This document shows positions 24,072 through 31,122 of a stretch of DNA of 35,955 bases, one piece after another. The number at the start of each line of letters is the position of its first letter. Within the stretch, counting starts at the first letter, position 1. Source of the DNA: Kiritimatiellia bacterium (GTDB lineage Bacteria > Verrucomicrobiota > Kiritimatiellia > JAFGHX01); contig JAFGHX010000132.1 of NCBI GenBank assembly GCA_016929905.1, forward strand, positions 1 to 35,955, written 5' to 3'. A model generated the notes under the pieces. That model did not search any database and was not told where the DNA came from. It saw only the letters and a program-made list of their open reading frames with translations. Both the position numbers and the translations under genes were made by a program.

Positions 24072-25181
24072 ATGACAGGCATTCTCCAGATTATCGCCGA
24101 TGTGCTGGTCGTGAGCGGGATCGCGGCCGGGCTGGCCCTCTTGCTGGTGCTGGCCGAACGCGTGCTCGTCCGCTACGGAGAATGCCGGATCCGCATGAAC
24201 GCGGAGCGCGAGCTGGCCGTGCAGGGCGGCCGTTCGCTGCTCGAGGCGCTGGTGAACGAGAAGCTGTTCATTCCGAGCGCTTGCGGCGGGCGCGGCACAT
24301 GCGGCTACTGCAAAGTGCGGGTGCTCGACGGGGCCGGCCCCCTGCTGCCGACGGAGGAACCCTATCTGACGGCGGACGAGCGCGCCGCGGGCGTGCGGCT
24401 CTCCTGCCAGGTGCGGATTCGCAACGACCTGCGCATCGAACTGCCGCCGGAACTCCTGGCGGTGAGAGAGTACGCGTGCGTCTGCGGCGGAATCGCGGAC
24501 CTGACGCACGACATCAAGCAGGTCCGGCTCGAATTGAGCGCGGGTGAAACGCTCCCCTTCACCCCGGGCCAGTACGTACAGCTGCTGACCCCGCCCTACA
24601 ACGGGGTCCGCGAAGAGGTGTACCGGGCCTACTCCGTAGCATCCGATCCGGCCGATACCGCGGCGGTCGAGTTGATCATCCGCCTCGTCCCGGGCGGCAT
24701 CTGCACGACGTACGTCTTCGAGCATCTCAAGCAGGGCGACACGGTGCGGATCAACGGTCCGTACGGGGAGTTCCGCCTCTCGGACACCGACGCGCCCGTC
24801 GTGTTCATTGCCGGCGGGTCGGGCATGGCGCCGATCAAGTCGATGCTGCACGCCATGCGCAACAGCGGCTCTGCAAGACAGGCGACCTACTTCTTCGGTG
24901 TCAACAAGGAGGAGGACCTGTTCCTCGTGGAGCTCATGCGCGAGTTTGAAGCGCATCTGCCCGCATTCCGGTTCGTGCCGGTTGTGGCGCAGCCGGGCGC
25001 CGGGTCGGGCTGGTCCGGGGAGACGGGACTGGTGACCGAGGCCGTCCGCCGCCATCTGCGGGACGGCAGGGGCTGCGAAGCGTATCTGTGCGGCAGCCCC
25101 GGCATGATCGACGCCGCCGTCGCCGTGCTGCGCGAACTGGGCACGCCCGCGGACAAAATCTACTATGACAAGTTCGCGTGA
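24072..25181 (+). CDS. nqrF: NqrF: NADH-oxidising subunit of Na+-NQR (2Fe-2S, FAD)
   Basis: A 369-aa protein that accepts electrons from NADH and feeds them into the membrane subunits. One N-terminal membrane segment (~5-30) is followed by a 2Fe-2S ferredoxin domain with cysteines in ACGGRGTCGYC and LSCQV, an FAD domain (YRAYSVAS, RLVPGGICTTYVF) and an NAD-binding domain (FIAGGSGMAPIKSML, YLCGSPGMIDA, ending YYDKFA). It is slightly shorter than the usual ~405 aa. The presence of NqrF rather than RnfB/RnfC makes this an Nqr-type, not Rnf-type, cluster. A GTG six bases upstream is an alternative start. Confidence 0.95.
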   Translation: MTGILQIIADVLVVSGIAAGLALLLVLAERVLVRYGECRIRMNAERELAVQGGRSLLEALVNEKLFIPSACGGRGTCGYCKVRVLDGAGPLLPTEEPYLTADERAAGVRLSCQVRIRNDLRIELPPELLAVREYACVCGGIADLTHDIKQVRLELSAGETLPFTPGQYVQLLTPPYNGVREEVYRAYSVASDPADTAAVELIIRLVPGGICTTYVFEHLKQGDTVRINGPYGEFRLSDTDAPVVFIAGGSGMAPIKSMLHAMRNSGSARQATYFFGVNKEEDLFLVELMREFEAHLPAFRFVPVVAQPGAGSGWSGETGLVTEAVRRHLRDGRGCEAYLCGSPGMIDAAVAVLRELGTPADKIYYDKFA

Positions 25182-25188
25182 GGATGGC

Positions 25189-25284
25189 GAGAGTGATGCC
25201 GAGAGTGATGCCGAAAGTGATGCGGAGAGTGATGCCGAAAGTGATGCCGAGAGTGATTACGAGAATGATTACGAGAATGATTGC
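25189..25284 (+). repeat. 12-bp tandem repeat, 8 units, just after nqrF
   Basis: Eight 12-bp units of pattern GAGAGTGATGCC run from 25189 to 25284, starting 8 bp after the nqrF stop. The first five are almost identical and the last three drift to GAGAATGATTAC. In one plus-strand frame, opened by an ATG at 25165 inside nqrF and continuous with the next gene, they would code for five ESDA, one ESDY and two END(Y/C) tetrapeptides, a very acidic tail. I think it more likely that the repeat is untranslated, but the frame stays open. Confidence 0.85.
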
Positions 25285-25326
25285 GGGCTGGGCGGCTGCT
25301 TGCCCGGAAAACCGGCAGTGGGAATC

Positions 25327-25779
25327 ATGAAGAAGTCACCGCAACTGCAGAAGCTGGAAGAGACGATGCGCGGCTCGGCGCTGGCCGCCAGAGGGTTTCT
25401 GGGCAACGACCGCCGGAGCCTGCCGGAGATCATCGAGACGGATCTGCACGCGCTGGCCCGGCTGGGCTACACGAAGGAGCATCTGGCCTCGCGCATGCAG
25501 GAGCTGACGGATCTCGGCCGGCAGGGGCTCGGCACGGCGGTGAGGGTGGAAGAGCACGTCGAGGTGACGGTCGACGAGCATCGCGGGCAGATCGTGTGCC
25601 CGTGGCCGCACGCGGGACGTTTCGCCAAGACGGTCACGACGGTGCGGCGTCTGGATACGGGCGAAGAGATGCGCTGGGCCGAGCTGTCGATCCACCTGGT
25701 CGCCGTGCACGGGTTCTTTCAGGGCCGCGGCTCGCCTTTCCGGCTGGATCCGCAGCGGCTGGTGCGGGTGCTGTTCTGA
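25327..25779 (+). CDS. Unrecognised 150-aa protein downstream of nqrF
   Basis: A 150-aa soluble protein without signal peptide or membrane segment. The N-terminal half is helical (SPQLQKLEETMRGSALAARGFLGNDRRSLPEII split into charged helices; LGYTKEHLASRMQEL). The C-terminal half looks like beta strands, with CPWPHAGRF at about 98-106, a Cys/His pair that might bind metal or a cofactor. I do not recognise the family. The start MKKSPQLQ has only a weak GTGGGA upstream; the frame is open back to an ATG at 25165 (204 aa) through an acidic repeat. It follows the nqr genes on the same strand and may be cotranscribed with them. Confidence 0.7.
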   Translation: MKKSPQLQKLEETMRGSALAARGFLGNDRRSLPEIIETDLHALARLGYTKEHLASRMQELTDLGRQGLGTAVRVEEHVEVTVDEHRGQIVCPWPHAGRFAKTVTTVRRLDTGEEMRWAELSIHLVAVHGFFQGRGSPFRLDPQRLVRVLF

Positions 25780-25784
25780 ATGTA

Positions 25785-25805
25785 GAAGCGGCGTCTCGCC
25801 GCTTC
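25785..25805 (+). terminator. Hairpin after the 150-aa gene
   Basis: A perfect 8-bp stem, GAAGCGGC with loop GTCTC and complement GCCGCTTC, starts 5 bp after the stop. C residues rather than T follow, so termination would not be of the classical intrinsic kind. It could equally be a dispersed REP-like unit. Confidence 0.45.
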
Positions 25806-25818
25806 CCCCGGGCCGAAC

Positions 25819-25932
25819 GAGTCTGTCGAAAAACCCGGCGCGGGTGGAACCGCGCCCTCCAACGGCCCCACATGTTGCGTTTTCATAGGGGTTCCACCCC
25901 GGCCGCTTCACCCGGAGTTTTTCGACAGGCTC
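25819..25932. repeat. 114-bp nested inverted repeat (REP/MITE-like)
   Basis: Outer arms of about 20 bp (25819-25838 and 25912-25932, sharing CTGTCGAAAAAC and its complement with a few mismatches) enclose inner arms of 10 bp (GGGTGGAACC at 25842-25851, complement at 25890-25899). The whole can fold into one long hairpin. No open frame for a transposase and no clear target-site duplication is visible, so a non-autonomous mobile or structural repeat is the best description. Confidence 0.6.
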
Positions 25933-26049
25933 AACGATCTTGATGAGGAGCTTCGAGACAGGCGCCCGCGGCTGGCGCGAAGTCTCCTCGATCAACTTGT
26001 TGGCGGCCGATACGGCGTGCGGCCGTCGCCGATCTTAATCTCACTCGTC

Positions 26050-26110
26050 ATCTCGAATCCCGGCCGTGCCCGACGAAGCCACGAGGCACGAGGGCGAAGT
26101 CGTGACGGAG
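26050..26110. repeat. Second copy of the dispersed ~35-bp motif
   Basis: The stretch around 26064-26099 aligns without gaps, at about 80% identity, to about 136-171 near the left end. It contains a perfect 6-bp stem, CGTGCC/GGCACG. Both copies are intergenic and lie just beyond the 3' end of a minus-strand gene. Confidence 0.55.
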
Positions 26111-26212
26111 CCCGGCGTTGGTTGAGTTCCCGCTCCGCGATTGATCGGCGATTACGAGTGGGATTATGATCTGCGAATTCTTCCGTCCGTGCTCCGCCAA
26201 CACCCGGCTGCC

Positions 26213-26253
26213 CCCCGGCTGCCGCCGGGGAGGAAGAGCCGGGACGGCTCTTC
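26213..26253 (-). terminator. Two adjacent hairpins behind the large secreted protein gene
   Basis: Reading on the minus strand, a perfect 9-bp stem (GAAGAGCCG with a 3-base loop, 26233-26253) begins 18 bp after the stop. It is followed by a 7-bp stem (CCCCGGC with a 4-base loop, 26213-26230). There is no U-tract. Confidence 0.5.
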
Positions 26254-26271
26254 TACCTTCCCTCGCGCCCT

Positions 26272-29200
26272 CTACCACCCGAAATGGACGACCTGCACGC
26301 GGCCGTCGGAAGAGCGGAGCACGTACCACATGCCGCCGGGCGCGCGCACGGCGAGATCCGTGCGGCCATCGCCGTCGTAGTCGGCCGGCACCGGCCGCGC
26401 CTGGTCCCAGCCGAAGGCGCGGAACCGGAAACCGGCGCTGCTCTGCAGGATGTACCAGGCGCCGGCCGCCTGATGATACAGGGCGATGTCCGCCCTGCCG
26501 TCCCCGTCGTAGTCGGCGGGCACGGGCGCCGGCGCCAGCCACCCGAACTGGCGAACGGCGAACCCGTCGCGCGACATCCACCTGTACCAGTTGCCCGCCG
26601 CGGCGTCATAGACCGCGAGATCGGTTTGTGCGTCGCCGTCGTAGTCGGCCGGAACAGGCGCCGGGCCCGGCCACCCGAATTGACGGGCCGCGAAGCCGGC
26701 CCGGCTGCGCAGCAGGAACCACGAACCGGCGTCCGCCTGATAGACGCCGAGGTCCGTCGCGTAGTCGGCGTCGTAATCGCCGGGCACGGGGGCGGCGCCC
26801 GCCCAGCCGAACGGCTGCGCGCGGAACCCGGCGCTGGACTGCAGGAGGTACCACATGCCCGACGGCCGGTCATACAGGGCCGGGTCCGCGACGCCGTCCC
26901 CGTCGTAGTCGCCGGGCACCGGGGCCGGTCCGTTCCAGCCGAACGGCAGCACACGGGCGCCGCCCGAGCGCGAGAGGCGGATGAACCAGGTGCCGGACGG
27001 CGCGTCGTAGAACCAGATGTCCGACACGTGATCGCCGTCGAAATCGTACCGGACCGCGGGCGGGTGCGCCAGCGCGTCGGTGGGACTGTGCCCCCTGCCC
27101 ACTTCCTCGCCGTCGGTCCAGCCGTCGCTGTCGGTGTCCGCCTCCGTCGGGTCGCACCCGTAGTCGAACACCTCCGCCCCGTCGCCCAGCCCGTCGGCGT
27201 CGGAGTCGGGGTTGTGCGGGGAGGTGCCGTTGCGGTACTCGTCGATGTTGGCCAGCCGGTCGGCGTCCGGGTCGCCGGCGGCTCCCTGCAGCGGATCGCC
27301 GAGCCCGCCGTCGAGCGGGTCGAGCGCGTGTGCCGTTTCCCAGCCGTCCGGCATGCCGTCGTCGTCGGTATCGGCGTCGTTCGGGTCCGTACCATAGACG
27401 CCGATTTCGGCCGCGTCGCCCAGCCCGTCGGCGTCGGGGTCGGCGCTGCCGGGTACGGTGCCGCTCTCATACTCCGCCAGATCGGAAAGCCCGTCGCCGT
27501 CGGCATCGGCGCTGCCGTCCCGGGCCAGGCTCCCGAATTCACGCCGTTCCCAGGCGTCGCCCATGCCGTCGGCGTCGGTGTCCACGAACTCGTCGGCGCC
27601 CATGTCGACGATCGATGTGGCGCCGGCGTGCGCGGGATCGTCCCACCGCGGCTCGCGCTCGATGTCACAGAGCGGCGCGCCCGCGAATGTGCCCGCATCG
27701 ATGCACGGCGAGCCGGCCTGCAGGCGGTAGGCGGCTGGCCCCCGGATCAGGAGCGGGTCGGCCAGGATATTCATGAGCCCGGCGTACCCGTTCTGGACGC
27801 AGGAGAAGCTCACCACGGCCGCGCCGCCGGCCTCACCCGCGATCTGCCGCGGGCTGTTCCCCCAGACGATACCGTTTGCGACGACCGGCGTCGCGTTGCT
27901 GCCGTAACAGAAGATGCCGCCGACCCAGCCGGAGAGATTGTCGGCCACCGTGCAGTTGCGCAGGACGGGCGACGAGCCGACGCAATGGACGCCGCCGCCC
28001 ACGTTGCGCGCCACGACGCAGTTCTCCGCCACGAGGTCGGAGCCCGAAAGGCACAGCAGCCCGCGCCCGGTATTGCGGATGAGCACGCAGTCGCGCAACA
28101 CGGGGCGGGCCGCCCAGCACTGGACCGCCTCCACCGCGTTGGCCTCGAACACGCAATTGCTGATGAGGGGATCGGCGGATTCGTGGCAGTAGAGGCCGCC
28201 GCCGCCTTCCTCGGCGGTATTGCCGGCGATGCGGCAGTTCAGGATGCGGGGACTGGCCGAGAGGCAAAGGAGCGCGCCGCCGAGATCCTCCGCGGTATTC
28301 GCCGTCAACACGCAGGTGTCGAGGGTCGGATGCGCCGATTCGCAGCGAATCCCGCCGCCGTCTTCGGCATAGCCGTTGCGCACGGTGAACCCGCGTATCA
28401 CCGTGCGCGGCGATTCGCCGCTGCTGAAAACGAAGCCGCGCCCGGCGCCCTGGCAGTCGACGATCGTGCCGGCCGGGCCGGCGGCCGCATACAACACCAG
28501 CGGCTTGCCCCGGACGTCCAGGTTCCGGTTCCGGCTGCCGGTGTACACGCCGGCGGCAACCTGCACAACGGCGTAGGCGGCCGCGGCGTCGAGCGCGTCC
28601 TGCACCGCCTGGAACGGCGCGGCGTGCGACCCGTCGCCGCCGGCGGGCGAGGCGGCGTTCACATAGAGCGTCGGGGCGGGAATCGAATTGCTCTGCTGCG
28701 GGTCGGTCCCGTGAACCCATTCGTAGACGTTCAGATAGCCGTCGCCGTCGGGGTCGTCACCGCCGTTGGCGGGATCGGCGGGATCGGTCGGGCCGAAGCC
28801 CAGGGCGACCTCCAGCCCGTCGGGCAGACCGTCGCCGTCGGTGTCGGCGAGCCGCGGCGCGGTGCCGTGCACGAACAGTTCCGCCCCGTCGGCGAGCCCG
28901 TCGCCGTCGGTGTCGGCCAGGGCCGGGTCGGTGCGGTGGGTGGCGACCTCCGCGCCGTCGGCGAGCCCGTCCGCATCGCTGTCGGCCAAGTGCGGGTCCG
29001 TGCCGTAGGTCAACACTTCGGCGCCGTCCGAAAGAGCGTCCCCGTCGGAATCCGGGTCCGCCGGGTTGGTCCCGTACCCGTATTCCGCGCCGTCGGCGAG
29101 CCCGTCCAGATCGGCGTCACCCTCGCCCGTACGCACGAGGTTCGTGAACCAGGTCGACTCCCAGACATCGGCCATCCCGTCCTGATCGGAATCCACGAAT

Positions 29201-30381
29201 TCGTCCGCGCCCATATCGGCGGCGGAAATCACGTTCGTGCGGCCGGGATCATCCCACCGCGCCTCCCCGTCGATGTCGGACGCGGGCGCCTCGCCCGCGT
29301 CGCCCGCGTCGATGCACGGCGATGCCGGTTTCAGCCGGTATGCCGCCGGCCCGCCGACGAGCTGCGGGTCCGAGTCGATGTTGCCCGCGCCCGCGAACCC
29401 GCCCGCGATACACGACCAGGCCGCCGTGACCGAGCCGCCCTCGATCTGCGTCGGCTCGTTTGCCCACATGACGCCGTTGCGGATCGAGCCGGAGGACGAC
29501 GGGGAGCTGTACAGCGCGCCGCCGCCGTAGTCCGCCCGATTCCGCACCACGGTGCAGTTGCGCAGAACCGGCGCGCTCGCCTGCACGGCGTAGAGGCCGG
29601 CCCCGTATTCGGCCGTGTTCCCGATCAGCACGCACCCGGCCAGGTCCGGGCTCGACCCGTCGAGCCACAGGCCGCCCCCGTCGGTCGTGACGGCATTGGC
29701 CAGAATGAGGCAGTCGCGCAGCGCCGGGTTGGACGAGAAGCAGCAGATCCCGCCGCCGTTGTTCGCCGCGTTGCTCAGAATCGTGCACCCGGCCAGCGCG
29801 GGATCGGCCGCGAGACAGAACAGGCCGCCCCCGTTGTTGGCGGTGTTCTCGGCCAGCGTGCAGTCACGCAGCGTCGGGCTGCTCGAGGCGCAGTACACGG
29901 CCCCGGAATTCGCGTGGCAAACCGTCACGCCGGCCAGCAGCGACAGGCGGCTTTCGCCCGAGATGAAGTTGGCCCCGCTCCCGCTGCCCTCACAGTCCAG
30001 CACGCAGGCCGGCGCCCCGCCCGCGGAGAAAACCATGACGGGCTTGCCCAGGAAGTCCAAATCCTTGTTGCCCGCCCCTCGGTACAGGCCGTCGGCCAGG
30101 CGGACGATATCGTAGTCCACCGCCGCGTCCAGCGCGGCCTGCACCGTGTCGAAGGGGGCGCCCGGCGAACCGTCGCCACCCGGCGCAGCCAGCGCATCGA
30201 CGTAAAGGGTGGCCGCCGGCACGGAGCGGGGATTGTTTGTGTCCGACCCGTGCGCCTCCTCATAGGCGTTCAGATACCCGTCGCCGTCCGGGTCGCCGGC
30301 CGGATCGGCGCGGCTCGCCCGGCCACAGTGCAGCCCGATCGACACCGCCAGAAGCACCGCCGTGGTTCGGAAATTGGTCAT
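26272..30381 (-). CDS. Large secreted protein: duplicated beta-helix/TSP3 modules and six FG-GAP-like repeats
   Basis: A 1369-aa protein with an N-terminal signal peptide (to about residue 24). Module A (~25-540) has a short DPDGDGYLNAYE calcium-type motif, a right-handed parallel beta-helix of the choice-of-anchor/polymorphic outer-membrane type (NxGGGxxC-like rungs), a CIDAGDAG block and thrombospondin-3 repeats (DSDGD, DADGL). Module B (~540-1107) repeats this order. The end (~1110-1369) is six repeats of ~43 residues, each with a DYDGDG-like calcium loop and an FGW end. No sorting signal such as PEP-CTERM, LPXTG or Por is visible. It is expected at the cell surface or outside, perhaps in adhesion or glycan binding; no catalytic residues are recognised. 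The ATG at 30381 is chosen because it begins the signal peptide. A good promoter lies upstream. Confidence 0.88.
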   Translation of the reverse strand: MTNFRTTAVLLAVSIGLHCGRASRADPAGDPDGDGYLNAYEEAHGSDTNNPRSVPAATLYVDALAAPGGDGSPGAPFDTVQAALDAAVDYDIVRLADGLYRGAGNKDLDFLGKPVMVFSAGGAPACVLDCEGSGSGANFISGESRLSLLAGVTVCHANSGAVYCASSSPTLRDCTLAENTANNGGGLFCLAADPALAGCTILSNAANNGGGICCFSSNPALRDCLILANAVTTDGGGLWLDGSSPDLAGCVLIGNTAEYGAGLYAVQASAPVLRNCTVVRNRADYGGGALYSSPSSSGSIRNGVMWANEPTQIEGGSVTAAWSCIAGGFAGAGNIDSDPQLVGGPAAYRLKPASPCIDAGDAGEAPASDIDGEARWDDPGRTNVISAADMGADEFVDSDQDGMADVWESTWFTNLVRTGEGDADLDGLADGAEYGYGTNPADPDSDGDALSDGAEVLTYGTDPHLADSDADGLADGAEVATHRTDPALADTDGDGLADGAELFVHGTAPRLADTDGDGLPDGLEVALGFGPTDPADPANGGDDPDGDGYLNVYEWVHGTDPQQSNSIPAPTLYVNAASPAGGDGSHAAPFQAVQDALDAAAAYAVVQVAAGVYTGSRNRNLDVRGKPLVLYAAAGPAGTIVDCQGAGRGFVFSSGESPRTVIRGFTVRNGYAEDGGGIRCESAHPTLDTCVLTANTAEDLGGALLCLSASPRILNCRIAGNTAEEGGGGLYCHESADPLISNCVFEANAVEAVQCWAARPVLRDCVLIRNTGRGLLCLSGSDLVAENCVVARNVGGGVHCVGSSPVLRNCTVADNLSGWVGGIFCYGSNATPVVANGIVWGNSPRQIAGEAGGAAVVSFSCVQNGYAGLMNILADPLLIRGPAAYRLQAGSPCIDAGTFAGAPLCDIEREPRWDDPAHAGATSIVDMGADEFVDTDADGMGDAWERREFGSLARDGSADADGDGLSDLAEYESGTVPGSADPDADGLGDAAEIGVYGTDPNDADTDDDGMPDGWETAHALDPLDGGLGDPLQGAAGDPDADRLANIDEYRNGTSPHNPDSDADGLGDGAEVFDYGCDPTEADTDSDGWTDGEEVGRGHSPTDALAHPPAVRYDFDGDHVSDIWFYDAPSGTWFIRLSRSGGARVLPFGWNGPAPVPGDYDGDGVADPALYDRPSGMWYLLQSSAGFRAQPFGWAGAAPVPGDYDADYATDLGVYQADAGSWFLLRSRAGFAARQFGWPGPAPVPADYDGDAQTDLAVYDAAAGNWYRWMSRDGFAVRQFGWLAPAPVPADYDGDGRADIALYHQAAGAWYILQSSAGFRFRAFGWDQARPVPADYDGDGRTDLAVRAPGGMWYVLRSSDGRVQVVHFGW

Positions 30382-30415
30382 GCTGACAGCCTCGCGAGTG
30401 CGCCCGACAACGGCC

Positions 30416-30444
30416 ACTATACATCAAAACGAGCCGCTATTCAA
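30416..30444 (-). promoter_or_regulatory. Sigma70-type promoter of the large secreted protein gene
   Basis: On the minus strand, -35 TTGAAT (30439-30444) and -10 TATAGT (30416-30421) are spaced by 17 bp and lie 35 bp upstream of the start codon. It is the best-formed promoter in the window. Confidence 0.7.
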
Positions 30445-30455
30445 GCAGGCTGCAC

Positions 30456-30485
30456 TTGACACCCGCCGGGAGCTTGCCGCATCAT
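30456..30485 (+). promoter_or_regulatory. Promoter of the ferritin-like gene
   Basis: A perfect -35 box TTGACA (30456-30461) is followed after 18 bp by a weaker -10 box CATCAT (30480-30485), about 52 bp before the ATG. It is back to back with the promoter of the secreted protein gene, 12 bp apart at the -35 boxes. Confidence 0.5.
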
Positions 30486-30536
30486 CGCCTGCTGGCCGAA
30501 CACACGCGTTTCGGCCCGCTCACAGGGAGGAAACAG

Positions 30537-31028
30537 ATGGCAGCACCTTTCAATCCGGACGAAATCTTCGAGATCGCCGAACAGATCGAACGCAACGGTA
30601 TTGCCTTCTACCGACAGGCAGCCGGGCTGCAGGCAACGGGGGCCTGCAGGGACCTGTTCCTGGACCTGGCCAAACAGGAAGGCGAGCACCTGGCCACGTT
30701 TATCGCGCTGCGCAAGGAACTCGCAGCGGCCGGAGCGCGGGGCCTGGAACTGTCCGACGACGAGACGGCGGCGAAATATCTCCAGGCGATCGCGGGCGGC
30801 TACGTTTTCGATCTGCAGGCCGGGGCGGACAACGCGCTCTCCGGCAAAGAGACGCTGGTGGGTATCGTCAAATTCGCGATGAAGAAGGAAGAGGATTCCA
30901 TCATTCTCTATCTGGGGATGAAGGACATGCTGGCCGGCGCATCGGAAAAGGACAAGATCCAGGCCGTGATCCGCGAGGAACAGAAACACCTCACGGATCT
31001 GGCGGCGCAGATCGGGCTGTTGAGGTAG
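30537..31028 (+). CDS. Ferritin-like/rubrerythrin-type diiron protein
   Basis: A 163-aa four-helix protein of the rubrerythrin/ferritin-like superfamily (COG1633 type). Candidate diiron ligands are Glu18 in QIERNGIAFY, Glu48 and His51 in KQEGEH, a Glu in KKEEDSI (~117) and Glu148 and His151 in EEQKHL. This is the usual helix pattern ExxH twice. There is no C-terminal rubredoxin domain, so it is not a full rubrerythrin. Such proteins act in peroxide or iron handling; the exact activity cannot be read from sequence. GGGAGG stands six bases before the ATG. Confidence 0.88.
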   Translation: MAAPFNPDEIFEIAEQIERNGIAFYRQAAGLQATGACRDLFLDLAKQEGEHLATFIALRKELAAAGARGLELSDDETAAKYLQAIAGGYVFDLQAGADNALSGKETLVGIVKFAMKKEEDSIILYLGMKDMLAGASEKDKIQAVIREEQKHLTDLAAQIGLLR

Positions 31029-31085
31029 CCTGCACGAGGCCGCGCAACGTGCCGGACGGTTGCAGGCCCGCTCTGTGAGCGGCCG

Positions 31086-31102
31086 GCGGCTCGCCGAGCC
31101 GC
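31086..31102 (+). terminator. Hairpin between the ferritin-like gene and the tolC-like gene
   Basis: A perfect 7-bp stem, GCGGCTC with loop GCC and complement GAGCCGC, lies in the 94-bp gap, about 57 bp after the ferritin-like stop and 20 bp before the tolC-like start. Another 7-bp pair (GCCTGCA/TGCAGGC) lies directly after the stop. There is no U-tract; it may separate or attenuate the two units. Confidence 0.35.
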
Positions 31103-31122
31103 TCGACGACGGGACGCCCACG

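Larger units (their letters stand above)
25780..26271. other. 492-bp convergent intergenic region packed with inverted repeats
   Basis: No gene is supported here; open frames in it have no family-like sequence. In order it holds a GC hairpin (25785-25805), a 114-bp nested inverted repeat (25819-25932), a copy of the dispersed motif seen at the left end (about 26050-26110), an imperfect 12-bp inverted pair (near 26110-26122 and 26202-26213), a 7-bp hairpin (26213-26230) and a 9-bp hairpin (26233-26253). It separates the convergent nqr-side gene and the large secreted protein gene. Confidence 0.7.

Noticed and set aside
25336..25995. Minus-strand open frame of 219 codons in the nqr-downstream region
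   Set aside because: It runs antisense to the 150-aa gene and through the nested inverted repeat. It has no ribosome binding site or family resemblance.
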